Counted from the first letter of the stretch, positions 21,861 through 33,655 are shown. The stretch: DNA of 64,000 nucleotides from Selaginella moellendorffii (GCF_000143415.4 NW_003314328.1:125916-189915); one strand, 5' to 3'. The notes: generated by a model from the sequence alone, not told the origin. Numbers and translations are program-made.

Positions 21861-23770
21861 GCGAAATGTCACAACGGTTGGTAATCCCGCCACGTCATCA
21901 TTCCTCGGACTTGGGCGCCACCATTAATTTTTGGATTGCTGCGCGCATGCAAGCACGCAAAATCCAAAAGAAATCCGCAACGTCATCATTCCTCGGACTG
22001 CATGCACGCGAAATCCAAAAAAAAGATCATGATTGGGATATCATTTAATACCCTCGCTATATTTATACCATGCATGATTGGATATTCCAAAGCATCTTGT
22101 ATTTCCAAAAATGGCAGATGTTCAGCTAAATAAAGAAATTCTATCTGTTTCTATTTTTCTCTCAAATCAATATTATAGCGTGTGGGCTCATGCAATTTTG
22201 AACCAAAGAAACCCAAAAAACGTTGGACCCAAAATATTTTGAAAAAACCCAAAAAACCCTAAACATTTTAAACCCAAAAATCCAGGCGTCCTGTGGCGTT
22301 ATTCCTTGAATGGCATGTGGGCGCATGCCATTTTCAAGGCCAAATGCTGAATGGAGAAAAATTCCCTTTCAGTGCAAATGCTGCAAGAGGCAGATGCCGA
22401 GCACAAAAGACTGTAACTACCTCACATGACACAGATAAACTTTTTTCTATTTCGCAAAGATAAACTTTATAGCGTGTGGGCTCATGCAATTTTGAACCCA
22501 AAAAATGCACCAAAAAATTCTCGGCGTCATCTGGCGTTATCTCTTGAATGGCGTGGGGCCGCATGCCATTTTCAGGGGCACATAGGAGTATATTCCTAGG
22601 ATATTCTGATACGCGCGAGATTGTTTTGAGTTTTCTGGAGATCCAACCGTTAGATCGCAACTAGATTTTACAGAATGGTATACAATGTCTTTCTTGATGA
22701 CCCTGCAAAGAAGCATCTCGATCGGACACCACATGAGACCACACGAGCCTTACAATGTTTCAGGGGCATTTGCCATAGATCTGACCGTTATTTTGCTCCA
22801 AGATTTTACAGTTTGGTGTGCATTGACCTTTCCATCAACACTGCAAAGGGACATCACAATCAGATGCGGGATCACAAGAAACTAACTTCACTAACTCTGG
22901 TTTCACCAAGATCTACGTAAGGAGTTATGAAATGAAAGGACCCTCTCTATTGAAATGTGTTTATGGTCCTAGGGGCATTGTGACATATCAAAGGATTTTG
23001 CATCAAGTTTTGTATTTGCATGTTTATCAAGCTACTGAATTGCTAAACCCTAAACCCTAAACATGTGGCAAATGCTGCGTGAAGAAAGATGCCCTTTCTG
23101 GGCAAATGCTGTAAGAGGCAGATGCCGAGCAGATGTATCTCAGGCTAGCGAAGGGGACAAACGAAAGCTAGCTATAAACATGACGGGATGCAAATAGATT
23201 ACTAGGCTGGTCCCGCAAAAATCAAAAACCATAATTGAAAACATTGAAAATGCAAAAAGAAAGGTTTATAATATTTTTGAATTTTAAGCAACCAAAGGAA
23301 TGTAAGTAGGGCATGTGTTTGTAAGTTTAAAAATGCCTCAACCACTTAAATTCCCAAGTAAATAAAGCTGTTTCTATTTTTGGTACAGGTAAACTTTATA
23401 GCGTGTGGGCTCATGCAATTTTGAACCCAAAAATGCACCAAAAATTGCTCGACTAGCATTATTCTTTGAATGGCGTGTGGCCTTATATTGCCATAAATGG
23501 ACGTACACACAGAGCATAATTATTCCTTTACACGGCGAATAATCTTGGCGCGGATCGCTGACATGGCATGGCAAAGTTCAAATCACTGACATGGCACAGC
23601 TGGATCGAGGCAAGGACATGATGTGACAAAGTTCAACCTCCGACAGCAAAGTTTAGAAGCTACTCAGTTTGAAATTTGTCAGAGGAGTCATAAGATCTGG
23701 TTTGTCAGAGGATTTGATGTGACATTCAAGCGTGTGTTATTTTTGAATTCTCGAACTCATTCCTAGGTCT
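21861..23770. other. Intergenic region between divergent genes A and B, copy 1
   Basis: About 1.9 kb of AT-rich sequence separates the leaders of the divergent genes B and A. It holds six or more palindromes (22175, 22310, 22469, 22548, 23399, 23470) and two and a half tandem plant telomere-type units (AACCCTAAACCCTAAAC) at about 23044-23061. An imperfect duplicate arrangement repeats the phrase TATAGCGTGTGGGCTCATGC three times. No coding region was supported. Confidence 0.5.
23044..23061. promoter_or_regulatory. Telo-box-like repeat (TTTAGGG)n between the divergent genes, copy 1
   Basis: CTAAACCCTAAACCCTAAAC is the plant telomere motif repeated about two and a half times. Telo-boxes occur in plant promoters and are bound by TRB/TRF-like proteins. 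Here it lies between the two divergent genes. The same motif is in copy 2 at about 48411-48427. The regulatory role is inferred. Confidence 0.5.
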
Positions 23771-24045
23771 ATCATTTTTGTGCGCCATGTTCTTGGTTCC
23801 GCTGAGCGCAGTGAGCGCTGCTTGTGTAAGCGGCGTTGTGGGCTGTGGTTTATGCGTCTACGAGCGGTTGCGGCATTGCGAGCGCCATTGCGGGCGGCAG
23901 TTTATGCGAGTGGTAGTTTGTGCGAGCGGCGCTACGAGCAGTTGCGGTGTTGCGAGCGGCGCTACGAGTAGTTGCGGTGTTGCGAGCGGCACTGTCTTTT
24001 GTGTGGCTACCGCTTCCTCTTGATATTCGGCACTTGTGCTTCCTG

Positions 24046-24355
24046 GTATGTTCACCATGGAATGGCTTAGGACCACATTTAGAAATGGCATGAGGCCACA
24101 TGCCATTTTGGGCCCTTGCAATTTCATGGCTAGCGTATTGTCATGTATGTTTTTACTTGCCTGCAGCTGTGTGTATATCAAGATGGCATGAGGCTTCATG
24201 CCAATTTTGTGAATGCAAAATTTCACGTGGGTGTCAATAGCATGTTTGAATAATGGCATGTGGCCTCATGCTATTGAGGTTGTTTGGTATGTTATGATTT
24301 AGGCCATTCTCCAATCATTTTTTGTATGGTCTTAACTTCTTTTCTGCACTTTCAG
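24046..24355 (+). other. Intron 1 of gene A, copy 1
   Basis: A GTATGT donor after the GCGAG-rich leader (5' UTR exon ending CTTCCTG) and a TTCTGCACTTTCAG acceptor bound this 310-nt intron. It contains three palindromes at 24085-24106, 24183-24204 and 24253-24274. The ATG of gene A lies one base after the acceptor. The arrangement mirrors intron 1 of gene B. Confidence 0.6.
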
Positions 24356-24356
24356 A

Positions 24357-27288
24357 ATGGCCTTCAGGGTTGGGGAAAAGGTTTACATTTTGAATGGTGG
24401 GAAGAGAGTTGCAAAAGGGACCCTTGTGTCTATGGATCGGAACTTTGTTATACACTGTTAAAGGCTTGGGGAAGGCAATGCTGCTGTATCAGTAGAGACT
24501 GTCTTCGATGGGAATGTGGTCGCTATTGAACGAGGAGAGATGGTCGTCGGGGTAAATGTTGTTGTTGCCTTGAAAAATCTTCAGAAGAAAGCAGATGTTG
24601 GGGACAGCGCAAGTGCGACGCATGTTCCCTCCGTGGATCTTAAGAACCGTGCTACATGGATTCAGGCGAAGGTGTTTCTAAACAACCCCGAGGGGGAGGT
24701 GGTAGCTGAGGGCTTAGCCACAGTTGTCGATCCAAGAGATGCGGTTGCTAATCAAGAATTGAGCAATGAACCGAAAAGGCAGAAAATGGCGATGGAGGTT
24801 CGAATGGTCTCGACAGTTGCTTGTTGCAAGAGGAGGTGCTGTCAACATGCTGATTGGGATGCTATTGAAGAGGAGAGAGCAAGATACAAGACATTGTCCT
24901 GGAAGGCAGCTCTCAATTTTGTGTATGAGGCATTACGGTCATCTGTTGATGCTTTAGAACATCAGGTGGGGGGCATGGTCTTCCAGAGGGGTTTGGTCTG
25001 CATGAAGGCATGGAGAATCATTTATGGAGTCCCTCGAACCACATTCTACAGAATCAAAACTGAGTTCGAGGAACAAAAGGTTCAACAGGCAGTCCATGGG
25101 AACGACAGTACGCACAAAACCAGGGGTCATGTTGTATATGGAGAGGCAATCTTCAAGAGGTTTGTCGAGACATGTAGCGAGCAGCAACCACATAAAACCC
25201 GCCTCTTGGAAGATGGAACACGAGACACCCAACAAGTTCTCCCTTCCATGTATACCAAGGGGGCCATATTGGAAGATGTGAATCGGGAACTCTAGAGTAA
25301 TGGCTACAAGAAGCTGAGCCAATCTAGATTTAGTAGATTGTGGAGCAACAGGTTCAGGGATGTGAGTATAGGAAAGTACTCCAGCTTTTCAAAGTGTGAC
25401 GAATGCACTGCTATCAAAATGGCTTTGTCGAAGAATTCTTGCAGCGCTCAAGAGCGAGAGACGTTGGTTAGAAGGCGGCTCGACCACAATATCGAGCAGA
25501 GAAGCTGCAGGACTGCATATTATCATAACAGGATTCTCTCCATGGAGAGACCTGACTCTTACCTCTACATCATCCACGACAAAATGGACCAGAAAAAGAC
25601 GTGCTTACCTCGACTCAATCCTGCCCCCAAGGCAATCTCTTCATCCATGCAGCTGCCTGTGTCTCTGTTTGGCATAATCGCTCATGGGCATAGTGCCCAG
25701 AACTATGGGAACTTCTTTGTACCTCTATGGGGTGGCGGGGGTGCAAACATGATGATTGCGTCCCTAGCAAAACACTTAAGGTCTCTGCAAAGTGCGCAGA
25801 CTGAGCTGAACGGCCAACCCTTGCATAAGGCCCTTGTCGATCGAACCCCATACAGGGTTCAGCTGGAGGAGGAGCAAAGGCTTGCAGTATCGCGTGGGGC
25901 CCCATGCCATCCCAGTGAATATGTTGGCCGTCAGATTGTAGGGTTATCACGTGAGGCCTCATGCCATTCCGACAAAGCTGGTCGCTCGGTGAATGCACAG
26001 CCTCATCCAAACGAAGCAGAATCTCAAGGAAGTTCTTGCGGCCGATGTGGCCTTCCACCCCATCTTCTGCTCCAAACAGACAATGCTGGCAGTGAGAACA
26101 AAAACATGTACGTCTTCGCGTACTTGGCGATGCTTGTTGCCAAAGGCATATTTGAAACGGTTACACTTGGCTTTCTCATGGTTGGGCACACTCATGAAGA
26201 CGTCGATGCCATGTTTAGTCACCTGGCAGAGTCCCTCCGGCGATCCAATGTCCTCACCCTCCCACAACTCTACGATGAATTCCAAAATTGCATCAAAGGC
26301 ACTATTGAAGCTGCACTTCTGACAGAGGTTCCAGACTTTAAGGGGTTTGTAAGAGGCTACATCAGGGACGGATTCGAAACGCTGATTGGCCACTCCAAGC
26401 CTCTTCAGTTTCATTTCAGCATGTGTGACGGTGCTCCAGTGATGAGGTACAAGATGAGAGAATGGGACACAGTGTGGCTGCCAGTGGACGGCATTGAACT
26501 CTTCAAGAGAGATCCCATAACTGGGGAACCTATGATTCCTCAGGGTTCCCCACGGCCGATGCACCCGGATGGACTCAAAGACCAGGAAAGTATAGTGGGC
26601 GGGATTAGACAGCATATTGCCTTCTGGAAGAGGGGGTTGGTGTTTGGTGGAGAATCCTATTTTCAGAGGTGCAAGCCTTTGCTCGAATACTGGGAGAAGA
26701 TTATATCTGCTATCCAAAATGGGCCGGTTGTATATGAAGAATTGGAAGAGTCCTTTTGGCTAGAACCCAGAGCACCAGATAGTAGCGGAACAATGTCCTC
26801 TGGAAATGCAGTGACAGATAACGATGTTGAGGATCACTATTATGGGCCGAGGAACAAGAAGCCGGATTCAGCATTCAATCCAGTACAGGTCTGCAAAGGA
26901 ATGGTCGTGCTTGTCAGACCCAGTAATAAAAAACAAATGATATGGGTGGGGCGCTGCATCACTGATGGAGAGGAGGACGCGGAAACTAACTCTTTCAATG
27001 TAACTGTGGAGTGGTTCAAGCCAAGTTCCGGATATACGAAGGATTGCCTAGAAAAGAGATGGGTGCTGAATCCAAGGGATCCCAGCATGAGCATATCGGT
27101 GGATAATGTTGTGCATGGTTGGATGCGGAAGCAGAGTGCCACCATCACCTTGCCAGACCATGCAAGAGATGCAGCAAGAGCATTCATAACCCGGGTTCAA
27201 GGTGAGATTCATTAATATTCCTTTACTAAGTTTCTAATGTATTTTATTTCAAGGTGAACAATCCGAATCTGAATCAGAGGAGGCCTGA
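24357..27288 (+). pseudogene. Gene A, copy 1: DDE transposase-like protein with two in-frame stops
   Basis: One reading frame runs from ATG 24357 to 27201, then a 52-nt phase-1 intron (27202-27253) and a short acidic last exon ending at 27288 (QSESESEEA). Two small N-terminal modules resemble plant transposon-linked DUF8039 (VAKGTLVSMD; VVAEGLATVVDP). The core has the blocks of a DUF7869-like DDE fold: YIIHDKMDQK (first Asp), LLQTDNAGSENKNMYVF (second Asp) and VGHTHEDVDAMFSHL (third acidic residue). A TAA at 24459 and a TAG at 25293 interrupt the frame; the TAG is shared with copy 2. Relative to copy 2 about 70 codons are missing near 24757. The assignment of family is by eye. Confidence 0.7.
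25888..25967 (+). repeat. Two palindromes in the coding region of gene A, copy 1
   Basis: Palindromes at 25888-25910 and 25945-25967 lie between the first and second catalytic blocks of gene A. The sequence is open in the reading frame (VSRGAPCHPS, LSREASCHSD), yet a GTATCG...GTCAG stretch of 48 nt could be a small intron. The reading is uncertain. Confidence 0.5.
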
Positions 27289-27503
27289 TATAGTGTGTGA
27301 GGTAAAACAAAGATGATGTGACATATGCATTTACCAATCACACGTGCATAAATCTAATAATATGGCGTGTGGCCCATATTAATGGCACATAAACCCATAT
27401 TGTGGGCTTACGTGCTTTATGTACCATCATTCCCTTGCAGCGTGTGTGTTGGTTTCCTTTTATAACACAACGAACTCCATATTTTAGGGTGAAGAGCGTT
27501 CTC

Positions 27504-27599
27504 ATGGCAAGCACAAAATCTGTAAGTGAGGCAGAAAAGGAGACGGAGAAGGAGATAGGTGAAGATGTAGAATATATAAGTCTTCCAAACTCTTCGTAG
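27504..27599 (+). pseudogene. Gene C, copy 1: small acidic ORF cut by a stop
   Basis: The frame starts MASTKSVSEAEKETEKE but ends after 31 codons at a TAG (27597-27599), because the Pro-Tyr codons found in copy 2 are changed. Reading on, the homologous frame would end at about 27761. It lies downstream of gene A, on the same strand. Whether it is a separate gene or an alternative last exon of A (an ATATTTTAG acceptor lies 12 bp upstream) is unknown. Confidence 0.45.
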
Positions 27600-28400
27600 T
27601 ATACTTCAGGTGATCATTTTTCTGAACAAACGGCAACATTAACAACTATCGAGAACGCCCCAGTAACGTCAGAGACAACAATCCAAAGCAAAACAACTGA
27701 CCCGGAGAAGGATGATAGTACCGCTGAGAGTACCAAAAAGGAGGTGTCCACTAGCACTTAGGCTTATAATGGCGTGTGCCCTCATGCCATTTACTTGATC
27801 ACCAAATACCTTTTTCCCTTTGCACTAGTATATCTTAATACCGGTCTGAGAAATAGAATGGCATGTGCCCTCAGGCCTTTTACTAAATCACCTTTGAAAG
27901 AAATGCAAGCCTCTATGTCGTAAAAAAAAGGTACTAGAGAAATTCCTTAATAATATGAATGTTATTTAGTTTCATGAAAATACACTAAGGGTGGTCAAAT
28001 GAGTTAAATGACTTCTCCAGACTAGCAATGCCTCTTGCTACACCTTCACAATTAGATTCGTTAGAAAAAGATAACATTGAATAATATCTAAATGTTCTCA
28101 CCATTAAGTGATATGTCTGGCTAATAGGAATGATGTTCATCTTGGAAAGCTCACCACACGCTCAATGAACAAACAAATAGTGTGTGCGCGCATGCCATCG
28201 CTCTTCTTTAGCTTCAGATTTGGCTTGTTCACCTTGACAATGAGATTTATTATACAACCAGATGGACTCAGTCTGGACATAAAGTCACCGCGCTAGTCAC
28301 CATGCCCCAGATATGTATAGCCCCTGGACAAAAAACATATAATTTCACGTCATTTTCAAATACTTGAAAATTTGTACCTAGTCCCATTTTACTGAATAAA

Positions 28401-28422
28401 TCCCACTTTAACGAAATAGAGC
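28401..28422 (-). repeat. Terminal inverted repeat, right end of copy 1
   Basis: Reverse complement of the left end, 22 bp, ending in GAAATAGAGC. The flank just outside is ATTTAGAA (28423-28430), whose complement TTCTAAAT pairs with TTCTAAGT next to copy 2's outer end. Confidence 0.85.
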
Positions 28423-28560
28423 ATTTAGAATATTCCCCATCTTCCTTGTATAACCTTGCCCCACAAGGGCAAGGGGGGGGGGCATTTTGCGAAGAACATT
28501 GAAGCATTTCTCATGTTTGAGTGAGCGTTCAGGGAAGAGCCCCTCCTTCCCCCAACAAAT
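28423..28560 (-). repeat. Left part of an LTR split by the 13-kb transposon
   Basis: On the minus strand it reads up to ATGGGGAATATTCTAAAT and stops at the element end. It matches 10340-10475 closely (the CCTTGCCCTTGTGGGGCAAG block). The sequence that should follow is found at 55883, beyond the other copy. Confidence 0.75.
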
Positions 28561-30860
28561 GGTGAACCCGGAATGACGTTTAACACTTTCTGAAGCATCA
28601 TTTCTCTCTATTCTTTTGGCCATAGAATTCGTCTTGCAGTGGTTTTCTTTGATCTTGGGCGTGTTGGATAGTTCTGGAACTCCTCTTTCCAGCAAAGTAT
28701 GGCGCTCATCAAGCCGTTCAGTATTTAAAGAGATACAACGTTTCTTGGCTTAGTTGGATGAGCATTTTAGGGTTTTCACTTTCTCGCCTGGATCTTTAGC
28801 CAAATTTCTCAAGGTAGTGCATTTGGGCTTGTAGATCTGGCCTAGATCTATGAGTAGTGGTGGTTCTTGGCACTAAATTTTTGTAGCAGGAATTCATGCT
28901 CCTTCAGGCTTTGTTTTGGATGCTGTTTGTTTCTAGAAGTGCTCCTGGTCCTAGGTTTTCCAAAAATACCAACGGCGCCTTAGTATCGATCTACATCACG
29001 GACATGCACATGTTTTTCCACAATGTTGGCATTTTTGGCTACCTCTTCATGAATTTTGGGGAATATTGAGGCAACTTCTTCCCAAATTCTTGTGATAAAA
29101 GGTAGACGGGGCTGAGCTCTTTCCAATGAGCCCACCAACAGTCAAAATGGGGAAGGATTGAGACCGAAGGACTCATTTTTCTATTTTGGGTTAAACTTTG
29201 TTGGGGGTTCTTTGGGAACGAAGCAATCTTCAAGGAATAGGTAGCTGTAGGAACAGGAACAGTAGGAGCAGGAACAAGAGTTGGCGTAGGAACAGGGACA
29301 ATAGGAACGGGTACAGGGATAGGAGTTGGTGTTAGAGCAGGTGCAGGAGTAGGAGTGAGAGTAGGGGAGTTACCAGTTACAGGTTACAGGTCCTCGGTTA
29401 CTGGTTACTGGCTACTCCAATGGCTATTTCAGCGGTTACCCTACAGGTCAATGGTTACGTGTGCTTGAGGCCTACATCTACTTCCCTTTCAGCCCTTATT
29501 TCTCTTCGTCATAAGCATTTTCACGGTTTGAACCCACTCTGAAATATTTCACACTCCCCCTACTCTTATAGTGTGGGGCAGCTGATCCAAAGCTGCAGTG
29601 TACCTCCACAATCCCGTGTTCTTTTTGGGTGCCAAAAAACCTGCGGGACGTGTGGTACCTCCCCAACAATTCATGAACTTCTCGAGTAGTCTCAATTTCC
29701 ATCTATTGAATGTTTGCACCTTGGAATTTTTACTCTTTTGACTTTTGGAAGTCAATTTCCTAGGTGTCTCCAACACCTTGCATTGCACAGATTGTGCAAC
29801 TCCACTTCCCTATCCTAGGAAGTTCATTACTTAAGGGCACCATCATCCTCTCTTCTATTTCGTGCCACCTTGGGCACTAAGTTCCATTTATCACACTTTG
29901 TGCTAGGGTTGTCCATCGCCCTATCATTTGGCTACCTTACCGCTCCCTCCCTTGGAGCTTCCACTTTCGCCAAATCGGAGAAATTCGGAATCCATCCTTG
30001 GAAACACACTTCCTTTCCCGCAATTTGTTAGCGTCCAACACATTAGTGTTCCTCGCCTAACTTTGTCACTTGGATTCCTTCCAAGGGATTCCACGGCCCT
30101 ATCTTGGCCACTCATCTTTTGCTCCTATCCGTTGATTTTTGCACCAGGCAACATCGAATCTCTACCTCCCTCCTTGAGGTATTCTTTTGATTCCATAGCA
30201 AAGGCTCTGCTTTGCCAAGACTAGGGTGTTCACCCCCAGTAAGTCTCTTTTAGCATCTTCTGTTGTGGGCTCTATCCTCGGCCCACCTTTGTGACCCTCT
30301 CATGGGTCTCTTTAGAGACTACTTTCCTTGGACACACTATGCCATCGCAATGACATAGCTCATTTCCCTAAGGTGCTTTTCCCACTTGGTCACCTTGACC
30401 AAGCCACACCATCCTCAATAGTTCAAATCAACACTTTGAACTAGGAACCTTATTCCTTAACCCAAACAAGGACCTTGTCCTTATTTAGCCACAAGATCAC
30501 CTAGTGATCCCACCTCGGCACTTTAACAGGTTTGCCAATAGGTACTAGGTCTTTCAGACCTTTAACTTGTTAACTACGACCCCGGGGGCATCCCCCACAC
30601 TTGGCGGTGCGCCCAAGCCAGCCCTTCCGGCCAAGGGTCCATAGCAACTGAGATTAGGTGTCCCCATCTCACTCACCACGTCCTTGGTGCCACTTGCACC
30701 AAAGTGTTCAAGTTAGATATGCCGAGCTTTCACGCTAAGCAATCTAACCATGCATCACGACTCCGAGGCATCCCTCGCTTGGCGGTGTGCCGAAACCAGT
30801 CTCCCCACTGAGAGTCCATGACCACCGAAATATGAGTGTCCTCATATTCCAAACCATCAC
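28561..30860. other. Retrotransposon LTR/leader remnants, no intact gene
   Basis: Contains a GAACAGG-type microsatellite-like run (29240-29370), the GGTTACAGG/CTGGTTAC repeats (29370-29460) that match 10.3 kb and 11.05 kb in inverse orientation, a leader-like stretch (CTTGAGGCCTACATCTAC) and a segment at 30540-30900 (GGCATCCC...TGGCGGTG) that recurs inverted at 58790-59040. No intact reading frame was seen. Confidence 0.45.
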
Positions 30861-30963
30861 CACGCCCTAGTGATTTGGGACTCGAACCCAAGCACTAGAG
30901 GGTCGGGACTCGAACCCAACCTCCGTATATGCATCTACGGACGGCATCACCCAGGATGCTTTC

Positions 30964-31130
30964 GCGCGTTTTGGGCCCCAAAACGCGCCCCGCGAAATGC
31001 GGGGTACCTCCCCAACTTTTCGTGAAAATCGCGCGTTTTGGGCCCCAAAAAAAGCCCGCGGAACACGTGGTACCTTTCCAACTTTTCGCGAAAAATCGCG
31101 CGTTTTGGGCCCCAGACATTCCGGGCCACT
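30964..31130. repeat. 67-bp tandem repeat, three units
   Basis: GCGCGTTTTGGGCCCCA starts at 30964, 31031 and 31098, giving a 67-bp period; the third unit is partial. The units contain the palindromes GGGCCC and CGCGCG. A related single unit (GCGGGACGTGTGGTACC) occurs at about 29640-29665. Confidence 0.7.
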
Positions 31131-32259
31131 TTTTTTTCCCCTCCCCCCGCCTTTAGTGCCACGTGGCAGGCGGGCAGGGCCTTCCCCCCCTCCCTCACAC
31201 GCACGCAGGCTGAGGCTTCTCCGCACGGTTTGGGCCCGGGAGAGTCCTCCCCCCTTCCTCCTGTAAGCGACTAAATTTTCCATTTTACTTTAGTCACTTA
31301 ACCACACCTCCGACCACTTGGAGGAGTCTCATTCACAACCTCCATCATTCCAACTCAGGACTTGGGGCTTGCTAGCCCCAAGAATGGCATCCATGCCACT
31401 CAACCTTAGCACTTGGTCCAAGTGCTCCACGTGTCCGATCCCATGATCGACACCCCAAGGTACCACCGACGTATTGGCCCGTTACGCTAAGGCCATGCCC
31501 ATTTACCTTGGTCACACTGGTGGTCTAACACCACCTGCATTCCAATCCCGTCTCTCAAAGACTGGGTCATCCGTCCATGAGTGATCATCCCAGATCCACT
31601 CCTTAACATCCTTAGGATGCCTACAGACATGGGGAATAGCCTTCCCCAATATCTCTGTTCCAGTCCCCACCAAGTCCCTTTCTGCCCCTGGCCGTGTTTG
31701 CCAACACTGCCACTGGATCAAGACCCACAGGCCCGACCACTAAGTCCCACGGTCCTCTGGGACTTCCTCACCACACGACTGTGTCCTTGGTCACTACCCC
31801 AGAGGACTGCTCCTCTTCCTTTCCACAGTCTGGGCCTTTGGGACAACATTTCGGAGCACCGTGGCCTTACGCGAGCCACCTGGGTACTCTCCTCGCCTTC
31901 TGCCCTTGGGTGCTCTAGCCATGGGCTTAGAGCGGGTTCCGTTGAGCCACACCAGGTATCCAAGTAGGTAGTGCCACCCACACTTGGACTGGGAGCATCG
32001 GCCAGTCGATCTCCCGGGGGAACTAGAGCCGGCTCTTGAACACTTCACCAAGCTACCCCGCTTGTCGATCTGTGTTCACTCTAGTCTTGGACTTCCCAGT
32101 GGGCAGCTCATCACCCAACACTGGGTCCAGCCTTCCTAGGCCAAACTGGCCTTTCCTGGCCAAACTCGCTCCACTGCAGTCCTCCCCCTACTATACTTTT
32201 GGAGCTCACCAAACCCCCCAGGGTCTGGGAGACGAACGCTTTGGGCTTTCACCCTCTCA

Positions 32260-32404
32260 GACTCGAACTCGGACTCGGACTCGGACTCGGACTCGGACTC
32301 GGACTCGGACTCGGACTCGGACTCGGACTCGGACTCGGACTCGAACTCGGGCTCGGGCTCGGTCTCGACCTCGGCCTCGGTCTCGTTCTCGGTCCCGATC
32401 TCGA

Positions 32405-32457
<53 letters not shown>

Positions 32458-32712
32458 ACTTTGGACTCCATCTCGGACTCCATCTCGGACTCCATCTCAG
32501 GTCCATCTCGGACTCCATCTCGGGTCCATCTCAGACTCCATTTCGGGTCCACTTCGGACTCCATCTCGGGTCCATCTCGAACTCCATCTCGGACTCCATT
32601 TCGGGTCCATCTCGGGTCCACCTCGGACTCCATCTCGGACTCCATCTCGGACTCCATTTCGGGTCCATCTCGGGTCCACCTCAGACTCCATCTCGGACTC
32701 CATCTCGGACTA
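32260..32712. repeat. Minisatellite: 6-bp TCGGAC/TCGGTC array turning into a 12-bp array
   Basis: From 32260 to about 32460 the sequence is (TCGGAC)n, then (TCGGTC)n. From 32460 to 32712 the unit lengthens to 12 or more bp (ACTCCATCTCGG with GGTCC variants). Frames stay open on both strands, which is an artefact of the period. A degenerate homologue lies at 59160-59455, with the same flank (CTTTGGGCTTTCACCC). Confidence 0.8.
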
Positions 32713-32794
32713 AACAAATAAAAGGAGAGAACCACTATATGTGGTCTAATCAGTCTCTAAGTTGGAGAGACTACCCTCCTTAGAGGATAGGCCA

Positions 32795-32930
32795 GGCATG
32801 GTGAGCCTTTGGTGTCAAACCATTGAGGAATATGCAAAAGGCATGGTGAGCCTTCAATGTCCAACCATTGACGAATATGGGGAAGGCATGGTGAGCCTTC
32901 AATGTCAAACCATTGACAAATATTGGCTAC
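32795..32930. repeat. 45-bp tandem repeat, three units
   Basis: GGCATGGTGAGCCTT starts at 32795, 32840 and 32885. The units continue with ATGTCAAACCATTGACGAAT. The period is exactly 45 bp. Confidence 0.75.
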
Positions 32931-33655
32931 GCGCCAAGGATGGAAATGGTAACACATGTGGGTGTTACTTTATAAAATGGTTCACCGTTCGATGAGGACA
33001 TCGAACTTCGTCTATGGGTGGTGGAATTGTGAGACACAAAATCCCTAGGCCCCAAAGTGGAGCCGGAAAGGGTGCCACGTGGTAGTGGCTGAAGCGAGAG
33101 CCAAACGAGCGTAACACGTTTGGACCAAAAGCTCCGACTTGAAAAGTCAAGAGCGGGAGTGGAACTCCCAACGAAGTGCTCAAGGAACGAGCACGAAGCG
33201 AGCAAAAAGCGAGGCTCCAAAAAGGGACCCAAAAGGACCAACACATGACACGTGGAAGTGTCCGAGATGGACTCGAGTTGGAGTCCGAAGTGGAGTCCGA
33301 GATGGACCGTGACTTAGATCTATGAGTTATGGCACAGCCACCCTTAGCTTGACCTCAGCTCCATGTTCTGCAGAAGGGGAGTGATCTGCCGACCTTCTCA
33401 GGTGTTGGAACAGTCTCTCCAACATCACATATCAGTTGCTTCAGACACTACTTGCTTCTTACAGAGAACTCTTCGTTGAGGAAAAACCCACAAATTGGCT
33501 TCTTGTCGACCTCTTTTCGTTTCGGTAGGGTGCTCACGAGTTTGTTCCTGACTACATCACACGGTTTCAAGCTTACTGGAAGCAGTGTTGGGATCATAGT
33601 AGTCCAAGATGAGTAACAGGGGATCACGGCATTCACAGCAAGTCTGCGTGGGAAC

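Larger units (their letters stand above)
15525..28198. repeat. Dispersed 22-bp palindrome family in copy 1 (about 24 units)
   Basis: Consensus ATGGCRTG-nGGnnnC-CAYGCCAT. Units begin near 15525, 15813, 16891, 16966, 18181, 18371, 18513, 19985, 21262, 21322, 21399, 22175, 22310, 22469, 22548, 23399, 23470, 24085, 24183, 24253, 25888, 25945, 27769, 27858 and 28179. Sites lie in intergenic DNA, introns and exons. Differences are mostly CG versus TG or CA, and some arms read ATAGCGTG or TGCAAT. I found none outside the two elements. Confidence 0.85.
15430..28422 (+). mobile_element. 13-kb multigene DNA transposon, copy 1
   Basis: The element is bounded by 22-bp inverted repeats starting GCTCTATTTCGTTAAAGTGG. 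Inside are two divergent genes: B (DNA-binding/phosphatase-like, minus, 21448-15870) and A (transposase-like, plus, 24357-27288), with a small ORF C beyond A. About 24 copies of a 22-bp palindrome are scattered through it. The element is 12993 bp long and is repeated inverted at 42869-55882 with the same gene order and splice sites. A DDE-type catalytic core and 8-bp target duplication (see findings) point to a cut-and-paste transposon. A KDZ-like or related class is possible; I cannot assign a superfamily. Copy 1 has an open gene B, but gene A carries two in-frame stops. Confidence 0.85.

Noticed and set aside
23044-23061. Telomere repeat as evidence of a chromosome end or fusion
   Set aside because: Only two and a half units, present at the same place in both transposon copies, so it belongs to the element.
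23778-24023. Cys/Gly/Ala/Ser-repeat frames upstream of gene A
   Set aside because: The GCGAGCGGC 30-bp tandem repeats explain them; the region is a leader ending in a splice donor, and the matching region of copy 2 does not preserve a start.
25896-26058. Overlapping frames opposite gene A (such as 25959-26717, minus)
   Set aside because: Present in both copies but antisense to the catalytic region; no motif, and the plus frame has the DDE blocks.
15525-28198. Palindromes as a CRISPR array
   Set aside because: Spacing is irregular (tens to thousands of bases), the genome is eukaryotic, and there are no cas genes.
32036-32783. Long Arg/Ser- and Leu/Gly-repeat frames on both strands
   Set aside because: They come from the hexamer and 12-mer arrays, which stay open in every frame. 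No other coding sign.
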